From: Bacillus sp. AFS037270
GTDB taxonomy: Bacteria; Bacillota; Bacilli; Bacillales_B; DSM-18226
Length of the DNA stretch: 17,582 nucleotides
Reading direction: 5' to 3'
NCBI RefSeq assembly: GCF_002585305.1
Contig: NZ_NUNF01000017.1
Span: 1 to 17,582 of the forward strand
Shown here piece after piece: positions 8,717 to 17,427 of this stretch (position 1 is the stretch's first letter; the number at the start of each line of letters is the position of its first letter). Under the pieces are notes generated by a model. That model saw only the letters and a program-made list of their open reading frames with translations, did not search any database and was not told the DNA's origin. The position numbers and the translations under genes are program-made.

Positions 8717-8748
8717 AAAAAAAAGAGTGCTTCAGTGAAGCACTCTTT
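8717..8748 (-). terminator. Rho-independent terminator after ftsH
   Basis: A perfect 12-bp stem (AAAGAGTGCTTC 8722-8733, GAAGCACTCTTT 8737-8748) with a 3-nt loop is followed on the minus strand by a T-run (A-run 8717-8724). It lies 6 bp past the ftsH stop. The strong hairpin implies a transcript end between ftsH and coaX. Confidence 0.92.
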
Positions 8749-8754
8749 CCTAAA

Positions 8755-10713
8755 TTATTTATAATCGATTTCGTCAGATGGGGTATCTAAAAAGGATTTT
8801 TCCTCTTTTACCGCCTCATCTTTTTTTGTATTGATGGTTACCTTCACATCATCTGTTTTTTTGGGTCCAATCCTCACAGATTCTAAGTGTTCAGATGGAT
8901 CTGGCATGTGACCATGCTCAACCAAGTATTTGATTTGTTCAGCAACAAGCGTTTCTACTTCAAGAAGAGTGGTAGCAATAAGATTAAGCTTATCACGGTT
9001 TTCAGTAAGAATTTTTCTAGCTCTTTCATAACACTCTTTAATTATACTTTGAATTTCAAGATCAATTTCATAGGCAATCGCATCGGAGTAATTTTGTTCA
9101 TTATGAATGTCACGGCCCAAGAAAACCTGACCACCTGATGCTTGACCGAATTGAAGCGGTCCGAGCTTATCACTCATACCATATTCAGTTACCATCTTAC
9201 GAGCAATACCAGTAGCACGTTGGAAGTCATTATGTGCACCAGTACTTACTTCACCAAAGACAATTTCTTCCGCAACACGGCCACCTAACAAACCAACAAT
9301 CTTATCAAGCAATTCTGGCTTTGTCATAAAGTAACGGTCTTCTCTAGGAAGCATGACGGCATATCCGCCAGCTTGCCCACGTGGGACGATGGTAACTTTG
9401 TGAACCATATCCGCTTCATCGAGTACTAAACCTATCACCGTATGGCCGCCTTCATGGAAAGCAACAATTTTTCGTTCCTTTTCTGATATAACCCTGCTTT
9501 TCTTTGCAGGTCCCGCAATTACTCGGTCAGTCGCTTCATCAATATCTTCCATATCAATTTTCTTCTTACTGCTGCGAGCTGCAACTAATGCTGCTTCATT
9601 CAGTAAATTTTCCAAATCAGCACCAGAAAAACCAGGTGTACGCATTGCTATATTTTTCAAATTAACAGATTCATCTAATGGTTTATTACGAGCGTGTACT
9701 TTTAGAACTGCCTCACGTCCCACAACATCTGGACGGTCAACGGTAATCTGACGGTCAAAGCGTCCTGGACGTAATAATGCAGGATCGAGAATATCTGCAC
9801 GGTTGGTTGCAGCAATAATGATAATGCCTTCATTTGCACCAAATCCATCCATTTCAACCAGCAATTGATTCAAGGTTTGCTCACGCTCATCGTGGCCACC
9901 GCCGAGGCCAGCACCACGTTGACGTCCAACCGCGTCAATTTCATCAATGAAAATAATACAAGGAGCATTTTTCTTCGCATTTTCAAATAAATCACGAACA
10001 CGGGATGCACCAACCCCGACAAACATTTCAACGAAATCAGAACCACTGATGGAGAAGAACGGTACACCAGCTTCACCAGCTGTAGCACGGGCAAGCAATG
10101 TTTTACCAGTACCAGGAGGTCCTACAAGTAATACTCCTTTTGGAATACGCGCACCAAGTTCAGCAAATTTACGTGGGTCCTTTAAAAACTCAACCACTTC
10201 GACTAATTCTGCTTTTTCTTCATCTGCACCAGCAACATCTCTAAAACGAACCTTTTTCTTATCATCGTTATAAAGTTTTGCCTTAGATTTACCAAAGTTC
10301 ATGACACGGCTTCCGCCGCCCTGAGCTTGGTTTAACAAAAAGAAAAATAAAATAAAGATGATCACGAACGGAATAATGGAAGTAAAGAAAGTAACCCAGC
10401 CGCTTGTTTCCTTAGCCGGCATAACTTCCACTTTTGAATCAGCCTTATCAATACGGTTGAGAATCTTTTCACTGTTAGGAATATAGGTAATAAACTTCTT
10501 ATTACCGGATTCTAATACACCCTGAACCTCATAGACACCTCGTTCAGGCTGCATGGAAAATGATTTAACTTTACCACTTTCTAATTGCGTTACAAATTTA
10601 TCATATGAGATTTTATCTGTTGGCTCACTGCTTCCATTAAAGAAACTAACTACACCAATAATGACTAAAAATATTAATAAATAAAAGATGGTATTACGGA
10701 AAATCCGATTCAT
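8755..10713 (-). CDS. ftsH: ATP-dependent zinc metalloprotease FtsH
   Basis: Membrane-anchored hexameric AAA+ protease that degrades misfolded membrane proteins and regulators, and is needed for normal sporulation and stress responses in B. subtilis. Order of parts: TM1 (about 8-24), an extracytoplasmic domain (about 26-103), TM2 (about 107-127), the AAA domain with Walker A GPPGTGKT (198-205), Walker B IIFIDEID (253-260), pore motif [11 protein letters not shown] (231-241) and arginine fingers RPGRFDR (315-321), then the peptidase with zinc motif HEGGH (420-424) and a third ligand Asp at about 496. The C-terminal tail is acidic/basic and variable. ATG start with a strong GGAGG ribosome site 7 nt upstream. 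Length 652, slightly longer than B. subtilis FtsH. It has its own terminator and a promoter-like -10 (TATAAT) upstream. Confidence 0.99.
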   Translation of the reverse strand: MNRIFRNTIFYLLIFLVIIGVVSFFNGSSEPTDKISYDKFVTQLESGKVKSFSMQPERGVYEVQGVLESGNKKFITYIPNSEKILNRIDKADSKVEVMPAKETSGWVTFFTSIIPFVIIFILFFFLLNQAQGGGSRVMNFGKSKAKLYNDDKKKVRFRDVAGADEEKAELVEVVEFLKDPRKFAELGARIPKGVLLVGPPGTGKTLLARATAGEAGVPFFSISGSDFVEMFVGVGASRVRDLFENAKKNAPCIIFIDEIDAVGRQRGAGLGGGHDEREQTLNQLLVEMDGFGANEGIIIIAATNRADILDPALLRPGRFDRQITVDRPDVVGREAVLKVHARNKPLDESVNLKNIAMRTPGFSGADLENLLNEAALVAARSSKKKIDMEDIDEATDRVIAGPAKKSRVISEKERKIVAFHEGGHTVIGLVLDEADMVHKVTIVPRGQAGGYAVMLPREDRYFMTKPELLDKIVGLLGGRVAEEIVFGEVSTGAHNDFQRATGIARKMVTEYGMSDKLGPLQFGQASGGQVFLGRDIHNEQNYSDAIAYEIDLEIQSIIKECYERARKILTENRDKLNLIATTLLEVETLVAEQIKYLVEHGHMPDPSEHLESVRIGPKKTDDVKVTINTKKDEAVKEEKSFLDTPSDEIDYK

Positions 10714-10743
10714 CTCTTACCTCCTCCCGCGGATAAAAACTAA

Positions 10744-10749
10744 ATTATA
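10744..10749 (-). promoter_or_regulatory. Candidate -10 box of an ftsH promoter
   Basis: A perfect TATAAT on the minus strand lies about 30 bp upstream of the ftsH start. The best -35 at 17 bp is poor (TAGCAA), and a TTGAAT lies 23 bp upstream. The 121-bp hprT-ftsH gap contains no clear terminator, so ftsH may also receive hprT transcription. Confidence 0.4.
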
Positions 10750-10834
10750 TAGTATCATAGAAAATCTTGCTAATTCAAGGAATTACTCTCAGAATTTAGG
10801 ACTGTCACAACCAGTCATACAAGTTTATTTCTTA

Positions 10835-11380
10835 TTAATTATTACTATAAACTTCTGGTTTTAAAACACCAATGTAAGGAAGATTCCGGTACTTTTCAAT
10901 ATAATCTAAACCATATCCAACAACAAATTCATCCGGAACAATAAAGCCTGCATAATCAGCTTGTATGTCACTTTTTCTTCCTGTTGGCTTATCAAGCAAA
11001 GTAACAATTTTAATCGATTTTGCTTTACGATAACGGAACAAATCGACTAAGTAGCTAAGTGTTAAGCCACTATCAATAATATCTTCTATAATTAATATGT
11101 CCCTTCCTTCCACAGAAGTATCTAAATCCTTTAAAATTTTAACCTCTCCAGAAGATACAAGGGCTGTACCATAGCTTGAGACATCCATAAAATCCATTTC
11201 AAGGTAGCAATCCATGCGCTTTAATAGGTCTGACATAAATGGCATTGCACCTTTTAAAACACCAATTGCAAGTGGGAAACGATCATGATACTCTTCCGTT
11301 AATTGAGCTGCTAATTCCTTAATCTTCTCTTGAATTTCTTCTTCTGAAACTAATACCTTTTCAATATCATCTTTCATCAT
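10835..11380 (-). CDS. hprT: Hypoxanthine phosphoribosyltransferase
   Basis: Purine salvage enzyme that converts hypoxanthine (and guanine in many Bacillus enzymes) with PRPP to IMP/GMP in the cytoplasm. The 181-residue type I phosphoribosyltransferase has the PRPP-binding signature [12 protein letters not shown] (97-108), an N-terminal VLKGAMPF (41-48) and the base-binding [22 protein letters not shown] (150-171). Start at the first of two tandem ATGs, with an AGGGGG ribosome site about 8 nt upstream. It follows tilS by 23 bp, as in Bacillus, where TilS and HprT form a conserved pair that has been reported to act together in ftsH regulation. No anomaly seen. Confidence 0.98.
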   Translation of the reverse strand: MMKDDIEKVLVSEEEIQEKIKELAAQLTEEYHDRFPLAIGVLKGAMPFMSDLLKRMDCYLEMDFMDVSSYGTALVSSGEVKILKDLDTSVEGRDILIIEDIIDSGLTLSYLVDLFRYRKAKSIKIVTLLDKPTGRKSDIQADYAGFIVPDEFVVGYGLDYIEKYRNLPYIGVLKPEVYSNN

Positions 11381-11403
11381 AAAATGTGCCCCCTAGAAGA
11401 TCA

Positions 11404-12789
11404 TTACGTATTGTATGTTAGTTTTATATGCTGTTCTGCAGTTGGATCAACACCTTCAAAAGAAGACCTTTTTATATTTGGAAGCCAAATAATTAATCCC
11501 TCTCTGTCTGTAATGACCGGCCACACCTCGCGGTCCGGCCGTGGAACTTTTTGATCAATAAAAATATCCTTTAACTTTTTTGACCCCTGTATACCCTTTA
11601 ATGTCATCCGGTCACCTTTTTTTCTGTTGCGTATAATCAAAGGAAATCGAAGCGAGGCTGCATTAAATATGGCACTATTCCATGACTCATCAGGATTTCC
11701 CCCGGTTATAAAATCGATAATTATGCTCCCTCCATTAGGAAGCATGATCGTTCCGGGTTCATTGACTTCAAAATAATAGGGTTCAGCCTTTATTTGCCCA
11801 TATTGGAATGAAAGTTGAAAATAAGAGCGAATAACCTTTAAACCATATGGAAGATCAAGTGTTCCTGAAGGCTCGTGATGGTGTATTAAAGAATATACTT
11901 GATCGATATGTATCGCAGAAAGAGATGCAGGTTTTTCCTTGTAAAGATAGTTTAATATTAGTTGAATCCCTCTCCTTTGTAAAGGTAAAGGCATTTCAAG
12001 AAAACGATTAATGTCAATAGTCATTTTGTCTTCTTCTCTTTTTGTCAATACTGTATTCAATCGCTCAACTGTTAATTCCAGTAAAAACTCCTCATCACTT
12101 TGCAGCTCTTCGCTAAAACGCTGAAAATGTTCATGTACATGGCTGTTTTCTGCTTTAAGAAAAGGCAGAACCTGCTTACGATAACGATTCCTGCTATAAA
12201 TGCCCTTCGCATTGCTTGGGTCTATCCTTGGGAAAAGCTTATGTCTATCACAATAATGTTGTAGTTCCTCTTTCGTTAAACATAAAAAGGGGCGAAAAAT
12301 AATCCCTTCATAAAACGGCCGTGAGAATGGAATACCCGCTCTGGCTTTTCCGCTGCTCCCTCTTGTAAGCCGCATCAGCATAGTCTCTATTTGGTCATCA
12401 CCATGGTGTCCTAATGCTAAATACGAGGATTGATACTGTTTCATTATTGTATGATAAAAATCATATCTTACTTCTCTTCCTGCAATTTGAGAACTCTTTC
12501 CTGTCTCTTTCATGATTTTGGTTACATTAACTTGAACCATTTCAAAAGGGATGTTGTACTGTCCGCAAAAGTCTTTTACAAACATGGCATCCAGGAAGGA
12601 TTCTTCTCCACGGAACATATGGTCCACGTGAGCGACTACCAAAAACAGATTTCTTTTTTCTCGTTCCTTCAATAAGTAGTGAAGAAGTGCTAATGAATCG
12701 GGTCCACCCGAAACTCCCACTACAATCCGTTTGTTGTCCAAGGAAAAGGAATGGCGCTGCAAAAAGGACTCAACTTTAGATTCGAACAT
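11404..12789 (-). CDS. tilS: tRNA(Ile)-lysidine synthase
   Basis: Converts C34 of the CAU-anticodon tRNA-Ile to lysidine with ATP and lysine, switching its decoding from AUG to AUA. It is essential in B. subtilis. The N-type ATP pyrophosphatase loop VGVSGGPDSLALLHYL is near the N-terminus (SGGPDS at 27-32 from the chosen start), followed by VAHVDHMFRGEES, LALGHHGDDQIETMLMRLTRGSS and the GIPFSRP region. The C-terminal TilS substrate-binding domains follow (FPLIIRNRKKGDRMTLKGIQGSKKLKDIFIDQKVPRPDR). I choose ATG 12787-12789 (461 residues), since MFESKVESFLQRHSF resembles the family N-terminus, although its ribosome site is weak. An in-frame ATG at 12826-12828 has GGAAG 6 nt upstream, inside the repeat, and would add 13 unconserved residues. 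hprT follows at 23 bp. Confidence 0.96.
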   Translation of the reverse strand: MFESKVESFLQRHSFSLDNKRIVVGVSGGPDSLALLHYLLKEREKRNLFLVVAHVDHMFRGEESFLDAMFVKDFCGQYNIPFEMVQVNVTKIMKETGKSSQIAGREVRYDFYHTIMKQYQSSYLALGHHGDDQIETMLMRLTRGSSGKARAGIPFSRPFYEGIIFRPFLCLTKEELQHYCDRHKLFPRIDPSNAKGIYSRNRYRKQVLPFLKAENSHVHEHFQRFSEELQSDEEFLLELTVERLNTVLTKREEDKMTIDINRFLEMPLPLQRRGIQLILNYLYKEKPASLSAIHIDQVYSLIHHHEPSGTLDLPYGLKVIRSYFQLSFQYGQIKAEPYYFEVNEPGTIMLPNGGSIIIDFITGGNPDESWNSAIFNAASLRFPLIIRNRKKGDRMTLKGIQGSKKLKDIFIDQKVPRPDREVWPVITDREGLIIWLPNIKRSSFEGVDPTAEQHIKLTYNT

Positions 12790-12833
12790 ATAAATTGCAC
12801 ACTTTCTAAGCAAATTTGGAAGTCGCATATCGG

Positions 12834-13002
12834 GCTTCCGCTTTTCTTTTGTCCAGCTTCAGCGCACAGCGGCTAGTGCATTGGCCCTCTTCTCCTTACG
12901 ATAAGTCAACATCGGATCGCTTACGCTTTTCGGTTTTCCTTTATCTCATTCGGAGCGGATCCAATCCATACGCCGCTAAACGTGCGCTTGCGCTTTTCTT
13001 TT
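12834..13002. repeat. Dispersed ~170-bp imperfect palindromic repeat element
   Basis: Most of the 310-bp tilS-yabT gap is a G+C-richer element unlike its AT-rich surroundings. Nested pairing is extensive: GCGCAC (12862-12867) with GTGCGC (12982-12987), AGCGGC (12868-12873) with GCCGCT (12972-12977), ATTGG with CCAAT, CTCC with GGAG, and GATAA (12900-12904) with TTATC (12941-12945), a long interrupted hairpin. GCTTNCGCTTTTC occurs at both ends and in the centre (12834-12846, 12919-12931, 12986-12998), and CGCTTTTCTTTT is a 12-bp direct repeat at the ends (12839-12850, 12991-13002). From memory this resembles ~150-bp intergenic repeats common in Bacillaceae. It encodes no protein. Confidence 0.8.
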
Positions 13003-13018
13003 TAGCTTACCACTTTTG

Positions 13019-13046
13019 ATTATGAACTATCAAAAATTAATGTAAT
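13019..13046 (-). promoter_or_regulatory. Candidate promoter for tilS-hprT
   Basis: On the minus strand ATTACA (13041-13046) and CATAAT (13019-13024) are 16 bp apart, matching 4 and 5 of 6 consensus bases. It lies just upstream of the repeat element, so if used the whole repeat would be transcribed as a structured leader of about 220 nt before tilS. The rest of 13047-13099 is A+T-rich and holds only a weak stem near the yabT stop (about 13084-13106) that could be a poor terminator. Confidence 0.35.
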
Positions 13047-13099
13047 GAAAAATTAGGTTTTCTATCTATACGGATGAAAGTAAAAATGGTTTCATTTTA

Positions 13100-14116
13100 T
13101 TACGGTAAATTATTAAAAGTATACCAAGCATATAAGACACCTAGAACGATTGCGATAAATAAAAATTCCATCAAGCCGCTTTTTTTCTTTTTCCGCCTGT
13201 AGCTCTGTCTTGAAAGTGGTACGGATTGAGTATTTTTTACCCCACCTTGGTTACCCTGGGCAGTTTTTTGTTTATTTACTCGTGGTTTTGAAGGAACAGC
13301 AGAATTATTTTTCTCGACCATTAAATCTAATAAATCTTCCCGCATTTGTTTAGCTTGACTATATTGTCCTTGGAGTGCCTTTAAAATAACGGGTTCAAAT
13401 TTTATTAACTCTTGTTTTTGCCGAATGGCATCTTTTAGCTGCGGGAGCCCGCCTGTTGATTTCGTAAATCGCTTTGGATAAGCTGTATTAATCATAATCA
13501 TGGCAACCGCAAATAAATCATAGGATGGCTCAGCCTTTCGGGAACCTAATCCCCAATAGCCGCGGTCATAAAACTCAGTAAATTCTTTAATGGCCCGGCC
13601 CTTAATGGTCGTACCGCCCACATCTATACATCTGATTTTCGGAGGCGGGCCCGTCACGATTAAATTTTCAGGTTTCAAATCTCCAAAGACCCAGCCGTTT
13701 TGATGAAGGTGTTCTAAATCATTCAGCAGCTGCAAAAATAATACACTTGTCCAAGAGGGTCCTTTCGTTTGTATAAAGGACAGGAAATCCGGCCCCTGAA
13801 TATACTCCATCACATAAAAAGATATCTTGCTGTTATTCCACTGCCAATCATCGACATCAAGCAAACAAGGTCCGAGGGAGTGTCCCTGGACCTTTGCAAA
13901 GGATTTTAAAACATTAACCTCTGAGGTGATTGACATACCATTATCACTCATTTTTAAAGCGACCTGAGTGTCTTTATGTTTGGCAAGGTAAACCACCCCA
14001 TTTGCACCAAATCCTAGTTCCTTAATAATCCTATATTCTCGCGCATGCCACTTTCCTGTAATAATGGTCCCGGGGCTTACCTTACATTGATTCTTCAAAG
14101 TATGATTCATCATCAC
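13100..14116 (-). CDS. yabT: Tail-anchored Hanks-type serine/threonine kinase YabT
   Basis: Sporulation-associated protein kinase. In B. subtilis it sits at the septum, is stimulated by DNA and phosphorylates RecA among other targets. The kinase core has a Gly-rich loop GFGANG (35-40), VALK Lys55, Glu66 as likely helix-C glutamate, a catalytic loop FGDLKPEN (144-151) in place of HRDxKxxN, and DVG (165-167) in place of DFG. It is therefore a non-RD kinase, but with Lys55, Asp146, Asn151 and Asp165 retained, so it should be active. A basic linker ends in RRKKKK (307-312) just before one C-terminal membrane segment (about 316-333), with no sensor domain outside. The start is GTG 14114-14116 or one of two ATGs right after it, with AAGGAG 11 nt upstream of the GTG. 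It overlaps yabS by about 35 bp. Confidence 0.95.
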   Translation of the reverse strand: MMMNHTLKNQCKVSPGTIITGKWHAREYRIIKELGFGANGVVYLAKHKDTQVALKMSDNGMSITSEVNVLKSFAKVQGHSLGPCLLDVDDWQWNNSKISFYVMEYIQGPDFLSFIQTKGPSWTSVLFLQLLNDLEHLHQNGWVFGDLKPENLIVTGPPPKIRCIDVGGTTIKGRAIKEFTEFYDRGYWGLGSRKAEPSYDLFAVAMIMINTAYPKRFTKSTGGLPQLKDAIRQKQELIKFEPVILKALQGQYSQAKQMREDLLDLMVEKNNSAVPSKPRVNKQKTAQGNQGGVKNTQSVPLSRQSYRRKKKKSGLMEFLFIAIVLGVLYAWYTFNNLP

Positions 14117-14822
14117 GAGACAGCAGGCTCCTTAATGATTGTTTTTTTTCTGTAAAAGCAGATAAGGCAGTCCTTAATGCCGGCCCTGTTGGCGTGATGC
14201 CACCGGTCGACAGCTGGGAAAACACACTTGTCAAAACTTGTAACTTAGGTGTCCAATCAAGCAATTTTTCGACATCATTCTTTTTCCCGGGAAATACATA
14301 CACAGAAAACAGATTATCTCCAGTCCTTGCATTCAAGCTTAGAGAAAGGTCAAGGAGCGCCTCTTTTACTGTTGGAAGCTTGTGTTTCATACTTGCGCTT
14401 GTATCGACAAGAATCAACACCTCTAATTCGACAGTTTCCCCCAATTCATCGACAACCTCCATAACCTCACCGCGTTTTTCAGGCGGAAGATCCTCCATTG
14501 TTTGTGAACCTCCCAATATTTCCTGAAGCTGACGGTTGACTACACCTTGAATGGTTTGATTCATTGCTTTCCGGGTAACCATCTGCACCGTTTGCGAAAG
14601 CCGTTCGGCATAAACAATCTGACTGACTCCGCCGCCTGACATGGCAATCCCTTCAATTTCGGTAATTCCCTTTTCATCAATCACATCATGCTCCATGACA
14701 CCAATGACATTCACAGTAATTCCTTGTTCATTAGCAAGAGCTGACATCGCTATCGGGTCTTCCCCTTGATTTGAGCATCCATCTGTAATCAGTAAAATTT
14801 GCCGAATCTTCCCTGTGTACAT
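14082..14822 (-). CDS. yabS: vWA-domain protein YabS
   Basis: A 246-residue soluble von Willebrand A-type protein of unknown biochemical role, next to spoIIE and yabT. The metal-site (MIDAS) pieces occur in unusual order: the LLITDG segment (10-15) followed by GITVNVIGV, normally in the second half of a vWA fold, comes first, then a middle helical region (about 72-130), and last LVDTSASM (DxSxS, 139-146) and GGITPTGPALRTAL with the MIDAS Thr. No signal peptide or membrane segment is visible. ATG start with a long G-rich ribosome site (GGAGGGGGAAGG). It follows spoIIE by 94 bp and its 3' end overlaps yabT, implying translational coupling with the kinase. The same order exists in B. subtilis YabS, so it is not a local rearrangement. 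Confidence 0.93.
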   Translation of the reverse strand: MYTGKIRQILLITDGCSNQGEDPIAMSALANEQGITVNVIGVMEHDVIDEKGITEIEGIAMSGGGVSQIVYAERLSQTVQMVTRKAMNQTIQGVVNRQLQEILGGSQTMEDLPPEKRGEVMEVVDELGETVELEVLILVDTSASMKHKLPTVKEALLDLSLSLNARTGDNLFSVYVFPGKKNDVEKLLDWTPKLQVLTSVFSQLSTGGITPTGPALRTALSAFTEKKQSLRSLLSRDDESYFEESM

Positions 14823-14916
14823 AACCTTCCCCCTCCATTTTCAGTATTGCTACCATTTTCGACGGGATTAGGTTGATTTATACATATTTAACTGAAGGAG
14901 TGGATAAATTAATTGG

Positions 14917-17391
14917 TTAGGCATGGCGTTTTACTTTATGAAGAGGAATAGACGCCCACTTCGGTGTATTATGTTTAATTTTAGCTACAGTCACAGTCAT
15001 ATCATCATCAATTAAACCAGATCTGGAGCGAATAACCTCTTCCATTATTAGATCTGCAACCTCTTGCGGATCATCGGTCTCTAGCTCTTGTACCTTTCGT
15101 TTCATCCATAAATCATAATTTTCTACATGCTTTGGTCCTTCAAATACTCCATCACTCATCATAATTAGCAGATCTCCTGCTTTTAATTGTTCGCTGACAA
15201 CATCCACCTCAAACTCCTGAAGGATGCCCATTGGTAAATTACTTGCCTGAATTTTAATAACTTTATTTCCTCTTTTTATAAAACTTGGCGTCGAGCCAAT
15301 TTTAAGAAACTTTGCAGACGCATTTTTTAAATCAATCATTGCTAAATCTAATGTAGAAAAAATTTCATCTGTAGTCCGAAGTGATAGGATGCTGTTAACT
15401 GATTTTATCGCGACCTTTTCTTCTATTCCTGATTGTAATATCTTTTGCAAGAGCTGCAATGTTTCTTTACTTTCATAATGAGCCCTTTCTCCATTTCCCA
15501 TGCCGTCACTAATGGCGATGGCGAATTTACCCAATCCAAGTTCAATCGTTGAATAGCTGTCGCCCGATACTAAGCCGCCGTCTTTCGCTGCATGGGCCAC
15601 ACCTGTATCTACCGTATAAGCCTTCGATGATCGGAAGTTTACATTACATAATTCTTCAGGGATGGTTCCATATTCCTCCTTGTTCACAATAATGGTTTCC
15701 CCAAGAATATCTGACAGCATCGGTGCAATTAACTTTTCACACTCTCCGTGACCATTACCAAACGGTACTGTCATCTCAATATCGACATTACCTTGTTCAA
15801 GGCTATAAATTTCAACCTGTTCAATTTGAATGCCAAAATCCTGAATTGCTTCCATAATTTGTTCTTCTTGTTTATGATGATTCTCTCTTTCACGCTGAAT
15901 TTCCTTTGCAAAGTTATCCATGACTTCAGATACACCTAACAATTGTTCAGCCACCAGCTTACGGCTTTCCCGCACCTGCTTCTTTAATTTTAAATTGGCT
16001 TGATAGAAGGTTAGCTGCTGCCCGATCGTTTCGTATACCTTTTTGGGGCGAGAACAAAGTTTATCCCATTCCCTTGCTAGTCTTGGCGACACATTACCGT
16101 CATTTTGGTCCATTTCATGAATAATCTCTTCCATCGCCGCATAGGTTGTATTAAAATTCTTTGCCCAGCACTGTTCCTTTTTAAAGCAAGTTTGACAAGT
16201 CCGTTCAGTCACATTGCTCATGAAATAATCCATCTCGCGGTCATTTTCCTCTTCTTCCTGCATGACTTCCATTTGAGAGAAGCTTTTGGATAGAGCATGA
16301 AAGACACCTGAAAATTGGGAAACTCTTTGTGCTGTAACATCGCGCATTTTGCGCATGTATTTTTGCTGCTCTGCCGTGTGTTCCGGTGTTCCCGGTATAT
16401 ATTTTGCCAGCTTTGAAGTAAATACTTGTGGCGTTAAGAGGAATAAGAAAATGGCCGATAAAGTCTCCAATACAGTTTGTAAGATGGAGCCCTCGCCTTC
16501 TCCATACATGCCAATCAGCAGGGTAGCAATAAATAAACCGATGGAAACTCCAATTTTTTTCCCTTCCTTTAGCAGGCCGCCAAGCACCCCTGAAAACGCT
16601 AGTAGACTCATATGATAGAAGCTAGATACACTTGCAAGACTAAAAATCAGCCCGGTCACTACCCCTACCGTGGAACCCACAGTTGCCCCGGCAATAAATG
16701 AAAAGACCAATACCAGATATCTCGACATGATATGTTCAATCGACATATCATAAACCTTCCAGCCAATCGTCCCTGACAAGATTGAGGCAAGCATGATAAT
16801 TAAACAAACAATCTCTTCCGTTTTTAACAGCTGTCTTCGTTTATTTAAAGTGAGTAATGGAATACTTTGCAGAAAAATAAGTGTCAAAATAAAAGCAAGA
16901 CTTGACTGAACCCCAGCCATCATTAAATCATAGAGGGTTAGTTGTCTTGATAGAATAAACGACTCTATCAATTTCCCAAGGCCTAGGATAATCGCAACAA
17001 AAAATGGCAGGGATCGAACTTCATTCGTCAGCCACTTTTCACTAATTCGATAGATGGTTAAAAATAGAACTGTTACAGCAAAGGTAAAGGCGGCATTCCC
17101 TAAAGAAATTGTGGCAGCCCCGACGATCAGCCCGATCAGAGCAAGCGGTGCCCGATCTCTTTTAATTAAATAGACTGATGCGAAAAATGGCAGGCAAAAT
17201 GGTGTTAACTTCGCCAAAATCAAGGCCCGTCCAAGTAAGAATCCTATTAATACTAATAAATAACCTTTTTTTATAAAAAAGGACTCAAGCATTAATTGGA
17301 ATTTCCGTATTCCTTTTCCTATATCCCATTTAGATGAATGAAGGTTGACTTCTCCGACTGGTTCTATGAAACTTACGTTAGTCTTTTCCAT
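14917..17391 (-). CDS. spoIIE: Stage II sporulation protein E (PP2C-type serine phosphatase)
   Basis: Membrane phosphatase of the polar septum that dephosphorylates SpoIIAA-P to release SigF in the forespore, and interacts with FtsZ. About ten hydrophobic segments fill residues 44-323, followed by a coiled, charged regulatory region (about 340-590) that includes Cys399-X2-Cys402-X5-Cys408, then the PP2C domain (about 590-805). Metal ligands are intact: D611 in VSGDSYS, D629-G630 in ISDGMGNGE, D747 in MMSDGVFEG and DDD 795-797 in IDDDMTV. The length of 824 is within three residues of B. subtilis SpoIIE. ATG start with GGGAG 8 nt upstream. It is preceded by a Spo0A-type promoter with a 21-bp spacer. 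This gene is the best single evidence that the organism forms endospores. Confidence 0.99.
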   Translation of the reverse strand: MEKTNVSFIEPVGEVNLHSSKWDIGKGIRKFQLMLESFFIKKGYLLVLIGFLLGRALILAKLTPFCLPFFASVYLIKRDRAPLALIGLIVGAATISLGNAAFTFAVTVLFLTIYRISEKWLTNEVRSLPFFVAIILGLGKLIESFILSRQLTLYDLMMAGVQSSLAFILTLIFLQSIPLLTLNKRRQLLKTEEIVCLIIMLASILSGTIGWKVYDMSIEHIMSRYLVLVFSFIAGATVGSTVGVVTGLIFSLASVSSFYHMSLLAFSGVLGGLLKEGKKIGVSIGLFIATLLIGMYGEGEGSILQTVLETLSAIFLFLLTPQVFTSKLAKYIPGTPEHTAEQQKYMRKMRDVTAQRVSQFSGVFHALSKSFSQMEVMQEEEENDREMDYFMSNVTERTCQTCFKKEQCWAKNFNTTYAAMEEIIHEMDQNDGNVSPRLAREWDKLCSRPKKVYETIGQQLTFYQANLKLKKQVRESRKLVAEQLLGVSEVMDNFAKEIQRERENHHKQEEQIMEAIQDFGIQIEQVEIYSLEQGNVDIEMTVPFGNGHGECEKLIAPMLSDILGETIIVNKEEYGTIPEELCNVNFRSSKAYTVDTGVAHAAKDGGLVSGDSYSTIELGLGKFAIAISDGMGNGERAHYESKETLQLLQKILQSGIEEKVAIKSVNSILSLRTTDEIFSTLDLAMIDLKNASAKFLKIGSTPSFIKRGNKVIKIQASNLPMGILQEFEVDVVSEQLKAGDLLIMMSDGVFEGPKHVENYDLWMKRKVQELETDDPQEVADLIMEEVIRSRSGLIDDDMTVTVAKIKHNTPKWASIPLHKVKRHA

Positions 17392-17427
17392 AAATCACAC
17401 TCCCTTGTTCTTTCATCGTTGGAAATA

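Noticed and set aside
9947..10273. 108-codon plus-strand and 74-codon minus-strand frames in ftsH
   Set aside because: They lie wholly inside the FtsH AAA domain and are alternative-frame shadows of conserved codons.
10799..10816. Hairpin between hprT and ftsH as a terminator
   Set aside because: The 5-bp stem (GACTG/CAGTC) is short and no T-run follows on the minus strand.
12790..12828. 13-residue N-terminal extension of TilS
   Set aside because: The extension has no family counterpart and its upstream ATG lies at the repeat edge; however, the GGAAG before it keeps it as an alternative.
6893..13002. CRISPR array or transposon pair formed by the two related repeats
   Set aside because: The copies are 6 kb apart, unequal in length, palindromic and without spacers, and no transposase lies between them; all intervening genes are core Bacillus genes in normal order.
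12816..13019. 67-codon plus-strand frame over the repeat element
   Set aside because: It covers the dispersed repeat, has no ribosome site, and its composition reflects the repeat rather than a protein.
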